Positions 35,378-44,603 are shown, numbered from the stretch's first letter. The stretch is 64,000 nucleotides of DNA from Bacillota bacterium (GCA_011048995.1 DSCS01000018.1:1-64000), one strand, 5' to 3'. Numbers and translations: made by a program. Notes: generated by a model not told the origin, from the sequence alone.

Positions 35378-35956
35378 ATGGATTCGCAATTAATTATTTT
35401 TTTTGATTTTGAGACCAATGGATTTGCCGGGAGCAGCGTTTTGGAAGCCGCCCTCATTAAATGCAGAGTCAGTACCGACGGGGAAGCCATGCCTCTTCAT
35501 GTTTTTCATCGCTATTATCATGCTGCCGAGCCTTTTAATCTCAGGGCTTTTCAGGTGCATGGGCTTTCTCCGGACCGTATTGAATGTTATCGTCGGGATC
35601 AGGCGGCCGAGTATGCCTGTTTTTTCAAAAATGATGATGACCTGTCTCAATTTGCGTACGGGTGCAATCGTTGGGTCGCTCACAATATTCAATTTGATGC
35701 CGGTTTTTTACCGTTCCCTGCGACGCATCAATTTTGTACGATGAAAGAAAACACTTCCATTTTAAAATTACCCCGGCGGAACAATCAGGGCTATAAGTAT
35801 CCCACACTGAAGGAAACCGCTTTATTTTACGGACTTTCTTATGATGAATCTCTTGCCCACAGCGGAATCTATGACGCTGCGCTGGCCAGGGACATCTTTC
35901 TCGCGATGCTCAGACAGAACCATGAAGGAGCACTCCACTATCTGTCAGGCTCCTGA
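35378..35956 (+). CDS. DEDD-family 3'-5' exonuclease (DnaQ-like)
   Basis: A 192-residue protein with the three exonuclease motifs: FDFET near the N-terminus, HNIQFDAGF in the middle and HSGIYDAAL near the end (DEDDh type). It is the size of a stand-alone epsilon-like exonuclease; it may proofread, trim RNA or DNA, or act in repair. A TTG start at 35360 would add six residues; the ATG is preferred because it fits the leaderless promoter. No ribosome binding site is seen. A terminator follows the gene. Confidence 0.85.
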   Translation: MDSQLIIFFDFETNGFAGSSVLEAALIKCRVSTDGEAMPLHVFHRYYHAAEPFNLRAFQVHGLSPDRIECYRRDQAAEYACFFKNDDDLSQFAYGCNRWVAHNIQFDAGFLPFPATHQFCTMKENTSILKLPRRNNQGYKYPTLKETALFYGLSYDESLAHSGIYDAALARDIFLAMLRQNHEGALHYLSGS

Positions 35957-35975
35957 TGATCATCCGTTGCCTTCT

Positions 35976-36003
35976 TGTCCCGAAGCTTTGGGACATGTTT
36001 TTT
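35976..36003 (+). terminator. Rho-independent terminator
   Basis: TGTCCC (35976-35981) and GGGACA (35990-35995) form a 6-bp stem with further pairing inside (GAAGCTTT), followed after two bases by six Ts. Confidence 0.8.
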
Positions 36004-36067
36004 AAGGAGAGGTGCACTCGTTAATATTGCCGCCTTTATGTTGATGTTGAGCAGAGGGTAAAAAGGG

Positions 36068-36748
36068 CTAAAAAAGAGAAGCAATAGCGGCAATGAGCAG
36101 GGCCGGTATATAATTCAAGACTTTGATCTGTTTGATGTTTAAAATATGAATTCCCAGAGCGAGGATAATCAGCCCGCCGGTCGCGGTCAGATTACCGATC
36201 ATGGGGGGAGAAAAGAGCTCATGAGAGAAAGAGGCTGTCAGTGTAAGGCCTCCCTGAAACACAAAAAGGGGAATAAAGGAAAAGAGGACTCCGGTACCGA
36301 AAGTGGAAGCCAATGCGATGGACGTGAACGCATCCAAAATCGATTTTGTAAAAAGGAGGGTGCGGTCGCCGTGTATCCCTTCATCAATAGCGCCCACAAT
36401 GGTCATGGATCCCATACAGAAGATAAGAAAAGCCGTGAGTAATCCTTGTGAAAATTGACCAGCATTTTGGGTATGTTTTCCCATACGCTGTGTCAGCCGT
36501 TCAATGCGATCCTGCAGTGAAAGAAGCTCTCCGATGATTCCCCCGATGAGAAGGCTGAAAATGACGACCAGAGTATTGTGGGATTTTAATGCCATGGAAA
36601 GGCCGAGAAAGAGACTGGCCAACCCGACACCGTCCATGACGATCTTTCGGATATTTTCGGGATATTTTTTACCGATAAACAAGCCGAAAAGGCTACCGGC
36701 AAACACAGCCGCGGCATTGACAACCGAACCCCAGGGGAAGACACTCAT
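36068..36748 (-). CDS. DUF554 membrane protein
   Basis: A 226-residue hydrophobic protein with about seven membrane helices, matching the DUF554 (YdfK-like) family: start VNAAAVFAGSLFGLFIGKK, then IGGIIGELL, and CMGSMTIVGAIDEGIHGD. The family is conserved but of unknown function. Its start overlaps the stop of the upstream diguanylate cyclase gene by four bases, so they are co-transcribed and probably coupled in translation. Confidence 0.85.
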   Translation of the reverse strand: MSVFPWGSVVNAAAVFAGSLFGLFIGKKYPENIRKIVMDGVGLASLFLGLSMALKSHNTLVVIFSLLIGGIIGELLSLQDRIERLTQRMGKHTQNAGQFSQGLLTAFLIFCMGSMTIVGAIDEGIHGDRTLLFTKSILDAFTSIALASTFGTGVLFSFIPLFVFQGGLTLTASFSHELFSPPMIGNLTATGGLIILALGIHILNIKQIKVLNYIPALLIAAIASLF

Positions 36749-37653
36749 CCGAATGTGATCCTGTTTTTGCCGTTTCGTTTGCTTTGATAAAGCAGGCCAT
36801 CAGCCCGTTTAAGGAGGGTTTCCGCTGTGTCTCCCCGGCGAGCCAAAGTGGCTCCGCCTGAAATCGTAACACGGACAGGTTCCCCCTGATCAGGATGATA
36901 GACGGAATGTTCTGCCAGCATGCGCAGCTTTTCCGCTTTTTCCCGGAAACTTGTCTCATCGACATATTTGATCAGCACGACAAACTCTTCTCCGCCCCAG
37001 CGCCCGGCAAAATCCGAAGAACGGATATTTTTCATCAGGGTCGCTGATAATGTCTTTAGGACACGGTCGCCGAAGAGATGGTCATAACTGTCGTTGATCT
37101 GTTTGAAATCATCAATATCAAAGAGGACAAAACCGAAAGACATGCCATAATGATGTGTTTCATTGAGCAGATTATCTACAGCCGTATCCAGAAAACGCCT
37201 ATTGGGTAATGAGGTCAATGTGTCATAGAGAACCTGGCTTTTGAGAAAGGCGATCTCTTCTTCAAGATCATGTTTTTGCGATTTGTCAGTAAAGAACTCA
37301 ACAGCCCCTTCGACAGCTCCGGAAGCATCAAAGAGGGGAATAATGGAAACAGTGACCGGAACGCGATGTCCTTCTTTGTGATGAAGATAGACGGTGTTGT
37401 TTTTTTCCCGTCCCTCATTCATGGCGGCATGAAGCGGACAGCCCCTGAGACAAAGTTGATTTCCCTGGCTGTCCACATGGATCAGAATATTGTCATAACA
37501 ATGAGAATTCAAGACTTCTTCGGCCTTGTATCCGGTGATGAATTCAGCCTGACGGTTCCAGAATCGGATCGTGCGCTCTTTATCGACGATGTAAAGGCCA
37601 TCTGTGATGATGTTTAAGAGTTTTAATAATGACTTGTCTTCCAGAATTTTCAT
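36745..37653 (-). CDS. PAS-GGDEF diguanylate cyclase
   Basis: A 302-residue soluble protein. An N-terminal PAS domain (~10-125, GLYIVDKERTIRFWNRQAE) contains a small cysteine group (CYD, LCLRGCPLH) that could bind a cofactor or metal. The GGDEF domain (~140-300) has DTLTSLPNRR, FDIDDFKQIND, I-site RSSD and an intact active site GGEEF, so synthesis of c-di-GMP with product inhibition is expected. First gene of an operon with the DUF554 gene. AAGGAG precedes the ATG. Confidence 0.93.
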   Translation of the reverse strand: MKILEDKSLLKLLNIITDGLYIVDKERTIRFWNRQAEFITGYKAEEVLNSHCYDNILIHVDSQGNQLCLRGCPLHAAMNEGREKNNTVYLHHKEGHRVPVTVSIIPLFDASGAVEGAVEFFTDKSQKHDLEEEIAFLKSQVLYDTLTSLPNRRFLDTAVDNLLNETHHYGMSFGFVLFDIDDFKQINDSYDHLFGDRVLKTLSATLMKNIRSSDFAGRWGGEEFVVLIKYVDETSFREKAEKLRMLAEHSVYHPDQGEPVRVTISGGATLARRGDTAETLLKRADGLLYQSKRNGKNRITFG

Positions 37654-37672
37654 GATACACTCCTTGATGAGG

Positions 37673-37701
37673 ATTATAACAAAATTCTCGTTTGGCGTAA
37701 A
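37673..37701 (-). promoter_or_regulatory. Promoter for the diguanylate cyclase operon
   Basis: On the minus strand: TTTACG (37701-37696), 17-base spacer, consensus TATAAT (37678-37673). Confidence 0.6.
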
Positions 37702-37721
37702 GACAAAGTAATGGGAGGGTT

Positions 37722-38483
37722 ATGGACGAAGCCCTTATCAGACAATGGGAAAAACTAGAACCTGCGGTGACAGGATTTTCACCGAAACGAAAAAAGTCCC
37801 TTGAGGAAAATCTCATGGCTCGAGATAAGGAACCTGCCGACAGTCTCCTTATTCCCGCCATGATCGATCATACATTGCTGAATCCTCTTTCCGCAGCGGC
37901 TGATGTCATATCATTATGTGAAGAGGCTCAAGCCCGTCGTTTCGGCGCTGTTTGCCTCTATCCCTGTTGGATACCCAAAGCCCTGGAGATCAGACAAAGA
38001 GGCGAACATCGTTTTGCAGTGGCTGTGGTCATTGATTTCCCTGCCGGGGGAGAATCAACGAAAGTTCGTATTCAGTCCGTCTGTGAAGCCTTCAGAGACG
38101 GGGCGGATGAAGTGGATATCGTCCTTCCCCTTTCACGGTTTTTTTCAGGTTATGACCAAGATGTTTTGGAGGACCTTATAAGCATTAAAGAAAATGCTTC
38201 AGGAATTGTCAAAGTGATTTTAGAGCTTTCGGCCCTGAATCCGGAGCAAAAAAGAAAAGCGGCTTTGCTGGCTTTTCTTTCCGGCGCTGATTTTCTCAAG
38301 ACCTCAACCGGAGTCAACGGAAAGGCCGCTGCAGAAGATGTGCGTCTCTTAAAAACCGTTGCAGGCATTGAGTGCGGGATTAAAGCCGCCGGGGGGATCA
38401 GAACACGTGCCGACGCAGAAAAAATGATCCGGGCCGGAGCAACGCGGATAGGAACCAGTTCAGGCCCTCATTTGCTGGAATGA
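37722..38483 (+). CDS. deoC: Deoxyribose-phosphate aldolase
   Basis: A 253-residue class I aldolase that splits 2-deoxyribose-5-phosphate into glyceraldehyde-3-phosphate and acetaldehyde in deoxynucleoside breakdown. The core motifs are present: IDHTLLNP, GADEVDIVLP, FLKTSTG with Schiff-base lysine K193, and GIKAAGGIRT with the second lysine. About 40 extra residues precede the TIM barrel. GGGAGG lies before the ATG. Together with the purine nucleoside phosphorylase at 56650-57474 it fits use of nucleosides as carbon source. Confidence 0.95.
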   Translation: MDEALIRQWEKLEPAVTGFSPKRKKSLEENLMARDKEPADSLLIPAMIDHTLLNPLSAAADVISLCEEAQARRFGAVCLYPCWIPKALEIRQRGEHRFAVAVVIDFPAGGESTKVRIQSVCEAFRDGADEVDIVLPLSRFFSGYDQDVLEDLISIKENASGIVKVILELSALNPEQKRKAALLAFLSGADFLKTSTGVNGKAAAEDVRLLKTVAGIECGIKAAGGIRTRADAEKMIRAGATRIGTSSGPHLLE

Positions 38484-38546
38484 AGTAAAGGGAAACTTTT
38501 TTTTACAGACAGGACTCTTATGAAGCAACCGGGAGAAAGGAGTACA

Positions 38547-41500
38547 ATGCTGAAGAAAAAATGGTTTTGGGTTTTATTCACGCTTTTGTTTGTTGCCGCG
38601 ACTTGGTACAGCTATGCTCATTTTGATAAAATCGGTGATATCATTGATATCGATATCCGGATGAGCCGCGAAGAAGCTGTTGAAAAGGCTCTTCAATTGG
38701 CTGCCGCAAACGGATGGGGGCCGGAAGATCCCGGCGAAGCTGTTCAGTTTTACAGGGACGGTTATGTCCAGACTTATGTGGAATTGGAAGGCGGGGGAAA
38801 AGAGCGATTTAAAGAGTTGATTAAAGAAAATATTTACGAGCCCTATCAATGGCGTGTCCGTCTGTTTAAAGAAAACACACCTCATGAAGTGATGGTCGCG
38901 TTTACCCCGGAAGGGGCCTTTTATCAATTTAAAGAAAAGATTCCGGAGGACGAGAAAGGGCCCGTATTATTGAAGGCTCAGGCTTTAGCCCTTGTTCAGA
39001 AAACAATTGCAGACTGGAATATCAACCTTCAGGATTATCTCCTTGTCGAGCACTCTGTCGAGATCAAGCCTTCCGGACGGGGAGATCACACTTTGGAATA
39101 TGAGCATGCCGACAAGCAGATCAATGACGCTTTTTATCGCTACTCTTTCAGAGTCTCGGGAGACAGAGTGACAGCGATAACCAATTACATCAAAGTTCCT
39201 GAAGGATTTGCGCGGACTTATGCAGAGATGCGGTCCAAAAACAGCACTTTAGGAACCATGGCCACTGTTCTGGCTGCGACTCTTTATTTTCTTTTGGGCA
39301 CCTGCGCTGTTCTGATCCTCTTTTCAAAAAAGAACAAACTCTCCTGGAAAAAAGAGCTGATTATCGGATTTTCTATTTCATTCTTTACGAATTTCCTTTC
39401 GCATTTGAATGAGATTCCTTTTTTGTGGAACTATTATGATACGGCTCTCTCTCCGGGTTCTTTTCTGATCCGGCAGCTTACCGCGGGCCTGACGCAATTT
39501 CTCATCATGGGGGGGCTCATCTCTTTGACATTGGTGGCTGCTAATGCTTTGACACGGGAGGCTTTCCCTAAAAAAATTCAGTTTTTGAAATCCTGGTCAT
39601 CCCGGACAGGAGCTTCGGCACCGGTTTTGCATTTTACGGTTTTGGGATTATTTCTTGTTTCTTTTTTTGTGGGATATCAGATTCTCTTTCAATCCTTGGC
39701 TCATCATTGGCCCGGCTGGTGGAGTCCTTCTTTCTCATGGATGGACCCCAATATTTTAGCATCCTATTTCCCCTGGTTTAATCCGATTATGAGAGCTCTC
39801 CAGGCGGGCTTTTGGGAAGAATGCATGTTCCGGGCTATTCCCCTGGGGGGAGCTGTTCTGCTGGGGCGGCGTTACGGCCGGGGGAAAGTGTGGGTTATCG
39901 GCGCTCTTATTCTACAGGCCCTTATTTTCGGAGCGGCCCATGCCGGTTACGCCCAGCAGCCGTATTTTGCCAGAGTCGTTGAACTCTTTATCCCTGCGGT
40001 CATTTTCGGGTTGCTTTATCTGGCCTACGGGCTTCTTCCCGGCATCGTCATGCATTTCGCGTATGATGCCGTGCTGATGGCGACACCGCTTTTTGTCTCC
40101 TCCTCAAAAAGCCTGTTGATAGGAAAAGTGATTGCGGTTCTTCTTATTCTTTTTCCCTTATTGATTCTTTTGTATCGGAGAATACACAATAAAGGGGTCT
40201 ATTCTCTTCAAAAAGAAGACCTTAATGAAGGTTGGTCACCGGAATTGGCAAAGGAAGAAAAAGAGCCTGTTATCCGTAAAAAAAACTTTACTCCGGCTTT
40301 TTTTCGGGGGATCTTGGTTTCAGGCCTTCTCGGTTTGTTCTTATGGATCTTCCTTGCTCCGAAAAGTGCTGATGTCCCTTTTTTAGAGATAAAGCGCAGG
40401 GAAGCTGTCAGGCGGGCGCATCAGGTCCTGGCCGAAGAGAATATTGAACTCTCTTCTGAGTGGAAAGCGTTGACCCGAATGAATGCGGAAAAAGACATTC
40501 GGGATAAATTTGTATGGGAAACCGGGGGAAAAGAGCTTTATCACAGACTGATCGGGGATTATCTTTCCGGACCCGAATGGATCGTGCGTTTTGCCCGTTT
40601 CACGGGGGATGTCAAAGAGAGAAAAGAAGAGTATCGGGTCCGTGTCAGCGGACAGGGCGATGCCCGGCTTCTTTATCACGCCATCCCCGAGCATTGGGAA
40701 GGAGCCGTGCTTGATGAAGATGAAGCAAAAAGAAAAGCCGATGAAATATTGACATCGGCATTGGGCCGGAATCCGGAAGAGATGGTTCTGATAAGGTCGG
40801 AGCCTAAAAAAATGCCCGACAGAACAGACTGGGTCATAGAATATAAAGAACCTTTCTCTGATCTGCCGCAAGGAGAATTACGCAATTACATTGCTCTTTC
40901 CGGGGATAAACTAAGCCATGCGGCCTCCTACGTTTTTCTTCCCGAGAGTTGGCTGCGTGAAAACCGGAATAAAGAAAACAGCAAAGGGCTGGTTCAGACA
41001 GCAGGGATGCTGTCCCTCTTCTTTTTCATCGGGGTCGCTGTCGTCATGGCATTGAAAAAATGGAAAAAGGGAAAGATCCATATCGGGCTGTTCCGGGGTA
41101 CGGCGCTTTTCTTTTCCCTTCTTATCATAGGAAAAATGATTCTGACAACACCGAAAACATTTTTCAGTTTCAGCACTTCAGCCCCGTTCGAAAGCCAACT
41201 TTTCATCGCTTATGCCATGGAAGTGATCTTGCTGATGTTGGGCGCTTTTCTCCTGGGGCTTATTGCCGCTGCTTTCGGCAAAGGGCTTCAGAATGAAGGC
41301 AAAAGGGCCTTGGCCAAGGATTTCTTCACAGGTAACGCTTTGGCTTTGACAGGTTGGGGGTTGGCGACCGCCGTTTCTCTTATCGCCGGGCGAACCTCAG
41401 CCCTGTGGCCTGATTTGAAAGATCTGAATACGCTTTCCCCTTTTATCTCTACAGCGGTCAATACCCTTATCATGTGGACAGTATGTTATGTCTTCCTCTC

Positions 41501-41867
41501 TTTTCTTGTTCGTTGGGTAGAAACCATCACACGAAACGGTGAGCGAAGGAAAGGGGTCGCTTTGTTGATATTCCTTTTGGCAGGATTTGCTTTATCGGCC
41601 GTGACAGGACGGACGGCACCGCTGGAAGCTGTCGGCACTACTCTTATTGCCGGCCTATTTCTCTATCTTCTTTTTATGCTTGTCTTTGTCCGTAGGACGG
41701 CGATGATTCCGTTTTTGACTGCGGGTCTTATTGTCCTCCCGTTGATCGGGCAGATGTTTTATCACAGTTATCCCGGAGCGATAGGGGATCACGTGATGGC
41801 TGCTCTCATTGTTTTTGCCGTTTCAGGTTTCGTGCATAAAAAATATGTGAACTCTTTGACGGTATAG
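38547..41867 (+). CDS. Large internally duplicated CPBP membrane protein
   Basis: A protein of about 1106 residues (ATG 38547 chosen because GAAAGGAG precedes it). It consists of two similar halves. Each starts with a membrane helix and a long extracytoplasmic region of PepSY-like character: residues ~38-220, RMSREEAVEKAL; and ~613-830, IKRREAVRRAH. Each region is followed by a bundle of membrane helices. The first bundle carries the CPBP protease signature WEECMFRA (E424, E425), FGAAHAGYA and LPGIVMHFAYD. The second bundle lacks the EExxxR motif and is probably not catalytic. The substrate is unknown; PepSY-like domains are often linked to inhibition or control of proteases, so the domains may regulate the CPBP core. 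Ends at a strong terminator. Confidence 0.8.
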   Translation: MLKKKWFWVLFTLLFVAATWYSYAHFDKIGDIIDIDIRMSREEAVEKALQLAAANGWGPEDPGEAVQFYRDGYVQTYVELEGGGKERFKELIKENIYEPYQWRVRLFKENTPHEVMVAFTPEGAFYQFKEKIPEDEKGPVLLKAQALALVQKTIADWNINLQDYLLVEHSVEIKPSGRGDHTLEYEHADKQINDAFYRYSFRVSGDRVTAITNYIKVPEGFARTYAEMRSKNSTLGTMATVLAATLYFLLGTCAVLILFSKKNKLSWKKELIIGFSISFFTNFLSHLNEIPFLWNYYDTALSPGSFLIRQLTAGLTQFLIMGGLISLTLVAANALTREAFPKKIQFLKSWSSRTGASAPVLHFTVLGLFLVSFFVGYQILFQSLAHHWPGWWSPSFSWMDPNILASYFPWFNPIMRALQAGFWEECMFRAIPLGGAVLLGRRYGRGKVWVIGALILQALIFGAAHAGYAQQPYFARVVELFIPAVIFGLLYLAYGLLPGIVMHFAYDAVLMATPLFVSSSKSLLIGKVIAVLLILFPLLILLYRRIHNKGVYSLQKEDLNEGWSPELAKEEKEPVIRKKNFTPAFFRGILVSGLLGLFLWIFLAPKSADVPFLEIKRREAVRRAHQVLAEENIELSSEWKALTRMNAEKDIRDKFVWETGGKELYHRLIGDYLSGPEWIVRFARFTGDVKERKEEYRVRVSGQGDARLLYHAIPEHWEGAVLDEDEAKRKADEILTSALGRNPEEMVLIRSEPKKMPDRTDWVIEYKEPFSDLPQGELRNYIALSGDKLSHAASYVFLPESWLRENRNKENSKGLVQTAGMLSLFFFIGVAVVMALKKWKKGKIHIGLFRGTALFFSLLIIGKMILTTPKTFFSFSTSAPFESQLFIAYAMEVILLMLGAFLLGLIAAAFGKGLQNEGKRALAKDFFTGNALALTGWGLATAVSLIAGRTSALWPDLKDLNTLSPFISTAVNTLIMWTVCYVFLSFLVRWVETITRNGERRKGVALLIFLLAGFALSAVTGRTAPLEAVGTTLIAGLFLYLLFMLVFVRRTAMIPFLTAGLIVLPLIGQMFYHSYPGAIGDHVMAALIVFAVSGFVHKKYVNSLTV

Positions 41868-41873
41868 CAGAAA

Positions 41874-41903
41874 GGACCCGGCATTCTTACCGGGCCCTTT
41901 TTT
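41874..41903 (+). terminator. Rho-independent terminator
   Basis: GGACCCGG / CCGGGCCC (one mismatch) with an 8-base loop, followed by six Ts. It ends the large CPBP gene; its T-run touches the 3' end of the convergent luxR-type gene. Confidence 0.85.
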
Positions 41904-42834
41904 AAACGGAATGGATAATATTGATAAGTTCGACTCGGCTTTTAATGCCGAATTTTTGATAAATATTATAGATATGATGTTTGACGGTCTGTTCGGAGAG
42001 AGAAAGATCCCAGGCAATCTGCTTATTGCTCATTCCCTCACATACATAACGGATGATCTCTTCCTCCCGTTTTGATATTTTCTTTTCCTCGTAAAGACGG
42101 GATATCCGCTCTTCTTTTGCTTCATCCCGAATAATGATACCAAAATAATTATCCGTGAGTCTTTTGATCAAAAAAAGCGGCGGGCCTGTCAGAAGAAGAT
42201 AGAAAAGGGCGCCGGCAGGGCCGGATTGGCGGAAAAGGACAAAACGGTAGGTCACAAAATGGAAAAGAAAGAGAAGGGTGTAATATCCGGCCAGAAGAAG
42301 CACCAGAAAAGTGCGCTGCCTGGATTTGATTTTCCCGAAGGAGAAAAAGAGGCGGATATTGGAAAGGACCATGAAAACAAGAAGGGATCTGATGACAACA
42401 ACCGTAAAAGAAGTCAGCATAAGAGAACTTTTTGTTATGAAATAAAAGCGGGAAAGATAAAGGAAGAAAAGCCCCGTAAAAGACAAGAGGATGATAAAAA
42501 TAATCCGAACTGTTTTTTCGTACTCTTCATGAAGAAAGCGCAGAGTCATCAAAATGTAGTTGTGAGCGGCCCCTGCAGTAAAGGCTAATAAGGAAGCCAT
42601 AAAGATCAGGTTGAAAACGAGAAAGGAATCAAAGGACCCTTCCATCAAGAGATTTGTGGCTGTGTATTTGATCAGGAGTTGAGCGAGAAGCGAGAAAAGA
42701 CAGAAAAGATAAAAGGAGTAGAAATAATCTAAAAAAGTGTGTTTGTGCCGCATGCGCAATTGATTAATAAAGACTAAAAGTCCGAAACAAAAAAGAATAC
42801 TGATAAATTTGACCAGAATAATTACATGTTCCAT
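41902..42834 (-). CDS. Membrane-bound LuxR-type transcription regulator
   Basis: A 310-residue protein: about seven N-terminal membrane helices (1-230), a short linker (RDEAKEERISRLYEEKK), and a C-terminal LuxR/GerE helix-turn-helix (KISKREEEIIRYVCEGMSNKQ, then LSEQTVKHHIYNIYQKFGIKSR). It probably senses a signal in or across the membrane and acts on DNA directly. It is transcribed away from a secreted TPR gene at 43008, with a consensus promoter for each in the intergenic region, so it may control that gene or itself. The -10 lies six bases before the ATG, with no ribosome binding site. Confidence 0.85.
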   Translation of the reverse strand: MEHVIILVKFISILFCFGLLVFINQLRMRHKHTFLDYFYSFYLFCLFSLLAQLLIKYTATNLLMEGSFDSFLVFNLIFMASLLAFTAGAAHNYILMTLRFLHEEYEKTVRIIFIILLSFTGLFFLYLSRFYFITKSSLMLTSFTVVVIRSLLVFMVLSNIRLFFSFGKIKSRQRTFLVLLLAGYYTLLFLFHFVTYRFVLFRQSGPAGALFYLLLTGPPLFLIKRLTDNYFGIIIRDEAKEERISRLYEEKKISKREEEIIRYVCEGMSNKQIAWDLSLSEQTVKHHIYNIYQKFGIKSRVELINIIHSV

Positions 42835-42840
42835 TAAAAA

Positions 42841-42869
42841 ATAATACCCTGAGCGGTATAGAATGTCAA
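42841..42869 (-). promoter_or_regulatory. Consensus promoter predicted to give a leaderless mRNA
   Basis: On the minus strand: TTGACA (42869-42864), 17-base spacer, TATTAT (42846-42841), then six bases to the ATG. Confidence 0.7.
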
Positions 42870-42925
42870 GACAGCTTGCCTGATACCTTCGTTCTATTCC
42901 TGAGCTGAAACGAAAGTGTTAGGGA

Positions 42926-42955
42926 TTGACAGGAAAAAGCAAACTAAGGTTTTAT
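42926..42955 (+). promoter_or_regulatory. Promoter for the secreted TPR gene
   Basis: Consensus TTGACA (42926-42931) with an 18-base spacer to TTTTAT (42950-42955), upstream of the GCAGGAGG ribosome binding site at 43008. Confidence 0.45.
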
Positions 42956-43007
42956 TGAACTCTGCATGAGAGGAACGGATAATAAGAGTAACCGCAGGAG
43001 GTGATTT

Positions 43008-43943
43008 ATGAAAAAAGGGATTATCTTACTTTTTGTTGTAGTTGCTGTTGTTTTTTCTCTTTCCGCGCAGTCGATCCAACAGCAGTACAGTAAAGCGGAA
43101 GAATTGTTTTACAATGGGAATTATATGGAAGCTGCCGCTGCTTTAGAAACGATCAAAGACGAAAAAGCCCTGGGGTCGAAAGCCTACATTCTTTTGGGGC
43201 GTATTTCCATGGCTTTGGAAAATTACGACAGGGCTGTGACCTATTACGAGAGAGGAATACAGCTGGCTGACCAGAAAAGTGATACAATGAACATCGCATG
43301 GGCCTATAATAATATCGGGGTCATTCACAAGTTAAAGGGAAATTATAAAAAAGCCCTGGATTATTATCAGAAAGCGCTGATCATTGATGAGGCCTTCAAC
43401 CTCAAGTACGGAATGGCAAGGGAATATAATAATATCGCCAATATTTATTATATTCTCGGAAATAAGAAATATGCCCAGCTTTTTTACAGAAAAGCCTTGT
43501 GGGCGAATCAGGAATTGAATGATATTGAAGGTTTGGGTATTTCATACAACAATCTGGCCTCTTACCATTACAATGATGATGATTATAAAAAGGCCATCGA
43601 GTATTTGAACTACGCCATCAAGTATGATGCCCAGCTTCCGTACAAGGGAAATCTGGCAGACGATTATCAAAACCTTGGGATCATCTATGAAACCATGGGG
43701 AAAAGAGATGAAGCTGAAAAGTATTACATGAAGTCGCTGGAGATCAACTTGAAAATCGGAGTATACAGCAAGATTCTGGATAATTATGAAAATCTTTCTT
43801 TTTTGTATGAAAAAGAGAAGGATTATCAGAAGGCCATCGATTACAGAGAAAAAATGGTGGAGATGGACAGAAAAGCCGGCTTGATGAGGATTTACAGAGA
43901 TCAGGAGCATATCAGGCGTCTCCGCATGAAACTGAACCAGTAA
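43008..43943 (+). CDS. Secreted TPR protein
   Basis: A 311-residue protein with signal peptide (cleavage near SLSAQS, ~21) and about six tetratricopeptide repeats. Examples of the 34-residue pattern are WAYNNIGVIHKLKGNYKKAL, REYNNIANIYYILGNKKYAQ and DDYQNLGIIYETMGKRDEAE. TPRs mediate protein-protein contact; location is periplasm or outer-membrane side. GCAGGAGGTG precedes the ATG. It is divergent from the membrane LuxR regulator. Confidence 0.88.
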   Translation: MKKGIILLFVVVAVVFSLSAQSIQQQYSKAEELFYNGNYMEAAAALETIKDEKALGSKAYILLGRISMALENYDRAVTYYERGIQLADQKSDTMNIAWAYNNIGVIHKLKGNYKKALDYYQKALIIDEAFNLKYGMAREYNNIANIYYILGNKKYAQLFYRKALWANQELNDIEGLGISYNNLASYHYNDDDYKKAIEYLNYAIKYDAQLPYKGNLADDYQNLGIIYETMGKRDEAEKYYMKSLEINLKIGVYSKILDNYENLSFLYEKEKDYQKAIDYREKMVEMDRKAGLMRIYRDQEHIRRLRMKLNQ

Positions 43944-43949
43944 CAGACC

Positions 43950-44555
43950 TTAAAGGCGGGGGCCGGGTTCAGCCGGCCCCTCTAACCACGTTCTCATTTT
44001 TTTATAGATGAAAAAAAGGGCTAACGTCAATATGATCCCCTTGAGTAAATTGAAAGGAACGATGCTCCATAAAATAAGGGATTTTTTATCGATTACATAA
44101 CGGTTCACGGAAGCCGCCATTTTGATAACAGTTGACACGGGGATACCCAAGGCCTTTTCATAGAGGGGAAGGAAGACAAAATAGTTCAAAAAACCGGCAG
44201 AAAAGGACATGACACAGGCGGCTGCCGTTCCTGCAGCAAGTGTTTTCAGAGGAGAATATCTTTTCCCGTAAAAAAAAGAAAAGGGAAGAATAAAAGAGAT
44301 GCCCACAAGGAAGTTGGCCGTTTCCCCGATGAAAGCCGTGTGGCCGGCCAAAAAAGCATGAAGGATGTTTTTGATCAGCTCCACAGCTATACCGCTCAAA
44401 GGCCCCATAGAAAGTGCAGCGAAGAGCGCCGGGAGATCGGAGAAATCCATCTTTAAAAATAAAGGAAAAATCGGGACAGGAAATGCAATAAGCATCAACA
44501 GGAAAGAGAGAGCGGAAAACAATGTGATACGAAGCCATCGGATTCGTTTTGTCAT
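43950..44555 (-). CDS. RibU-like ECF transporter S component
   Basis: A 201-residue membrane protein with about six helices. The segment FLKMDFSDLPALFAALSMGP followed by AVELIKNILHAFL is the hallmark of riboflavin-type (RibU) substrate-binding subunits of ECF transporters. The start at ATG 44555 follows AAAAGGAG; the frame could extend to 44585 but that lacks a site. No energising EcfA/EcfT genes or FMN riboswitch are seen nearby, so the module would be shared and encoded elsewhere. Vitamin specificity is inferred from the motif only. Confidence 0.8.
   Translation of the reverse strand: MTKRIRWLRITLFSALSFLLMLIAFPVPIFPLFLKMDFSDLPALFAALSMGPLSGIAVELIKNILHAFLAGHTAFIGETANFLVGISFILPFSFFYGKRYSPLKTLAAGTAAACVMSFSAGFLNYFVFLPLYEKALGIPVSTVIKMAASVNRYVIDKKSLILWSIVPFNLLKGIILTLALFFIYKKMRTWLEGPAEPGPRL
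43959..43980. terminator. GC-rich hairpin between convergent genes
   Basis: GGGGCCGG / CCGGCCCC with a 6-base loop, just past the TPR gene's stop and inside the last codons of the opposite gene. No T-run on either side, so termination is uncertain. Confidence 0.4.
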
Positions 44556-44574
44556 GGGGGCTCCTTTTTTGTCC

Positions 44575-44603
44575 ATTATAATCACTCGCCAAAGATTTGA
44601 AAA
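44575..44603 (-). promoter_or_regulatory. Promoter for the ECF S component
   Basis: On the minus strand: TTTTCA (44603-44598), 17-base spacer, consensus TATAAT (44580-44575). A -10-like TATACT for the divergent gene lies at 44652-44657. Confidence 0.6.
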
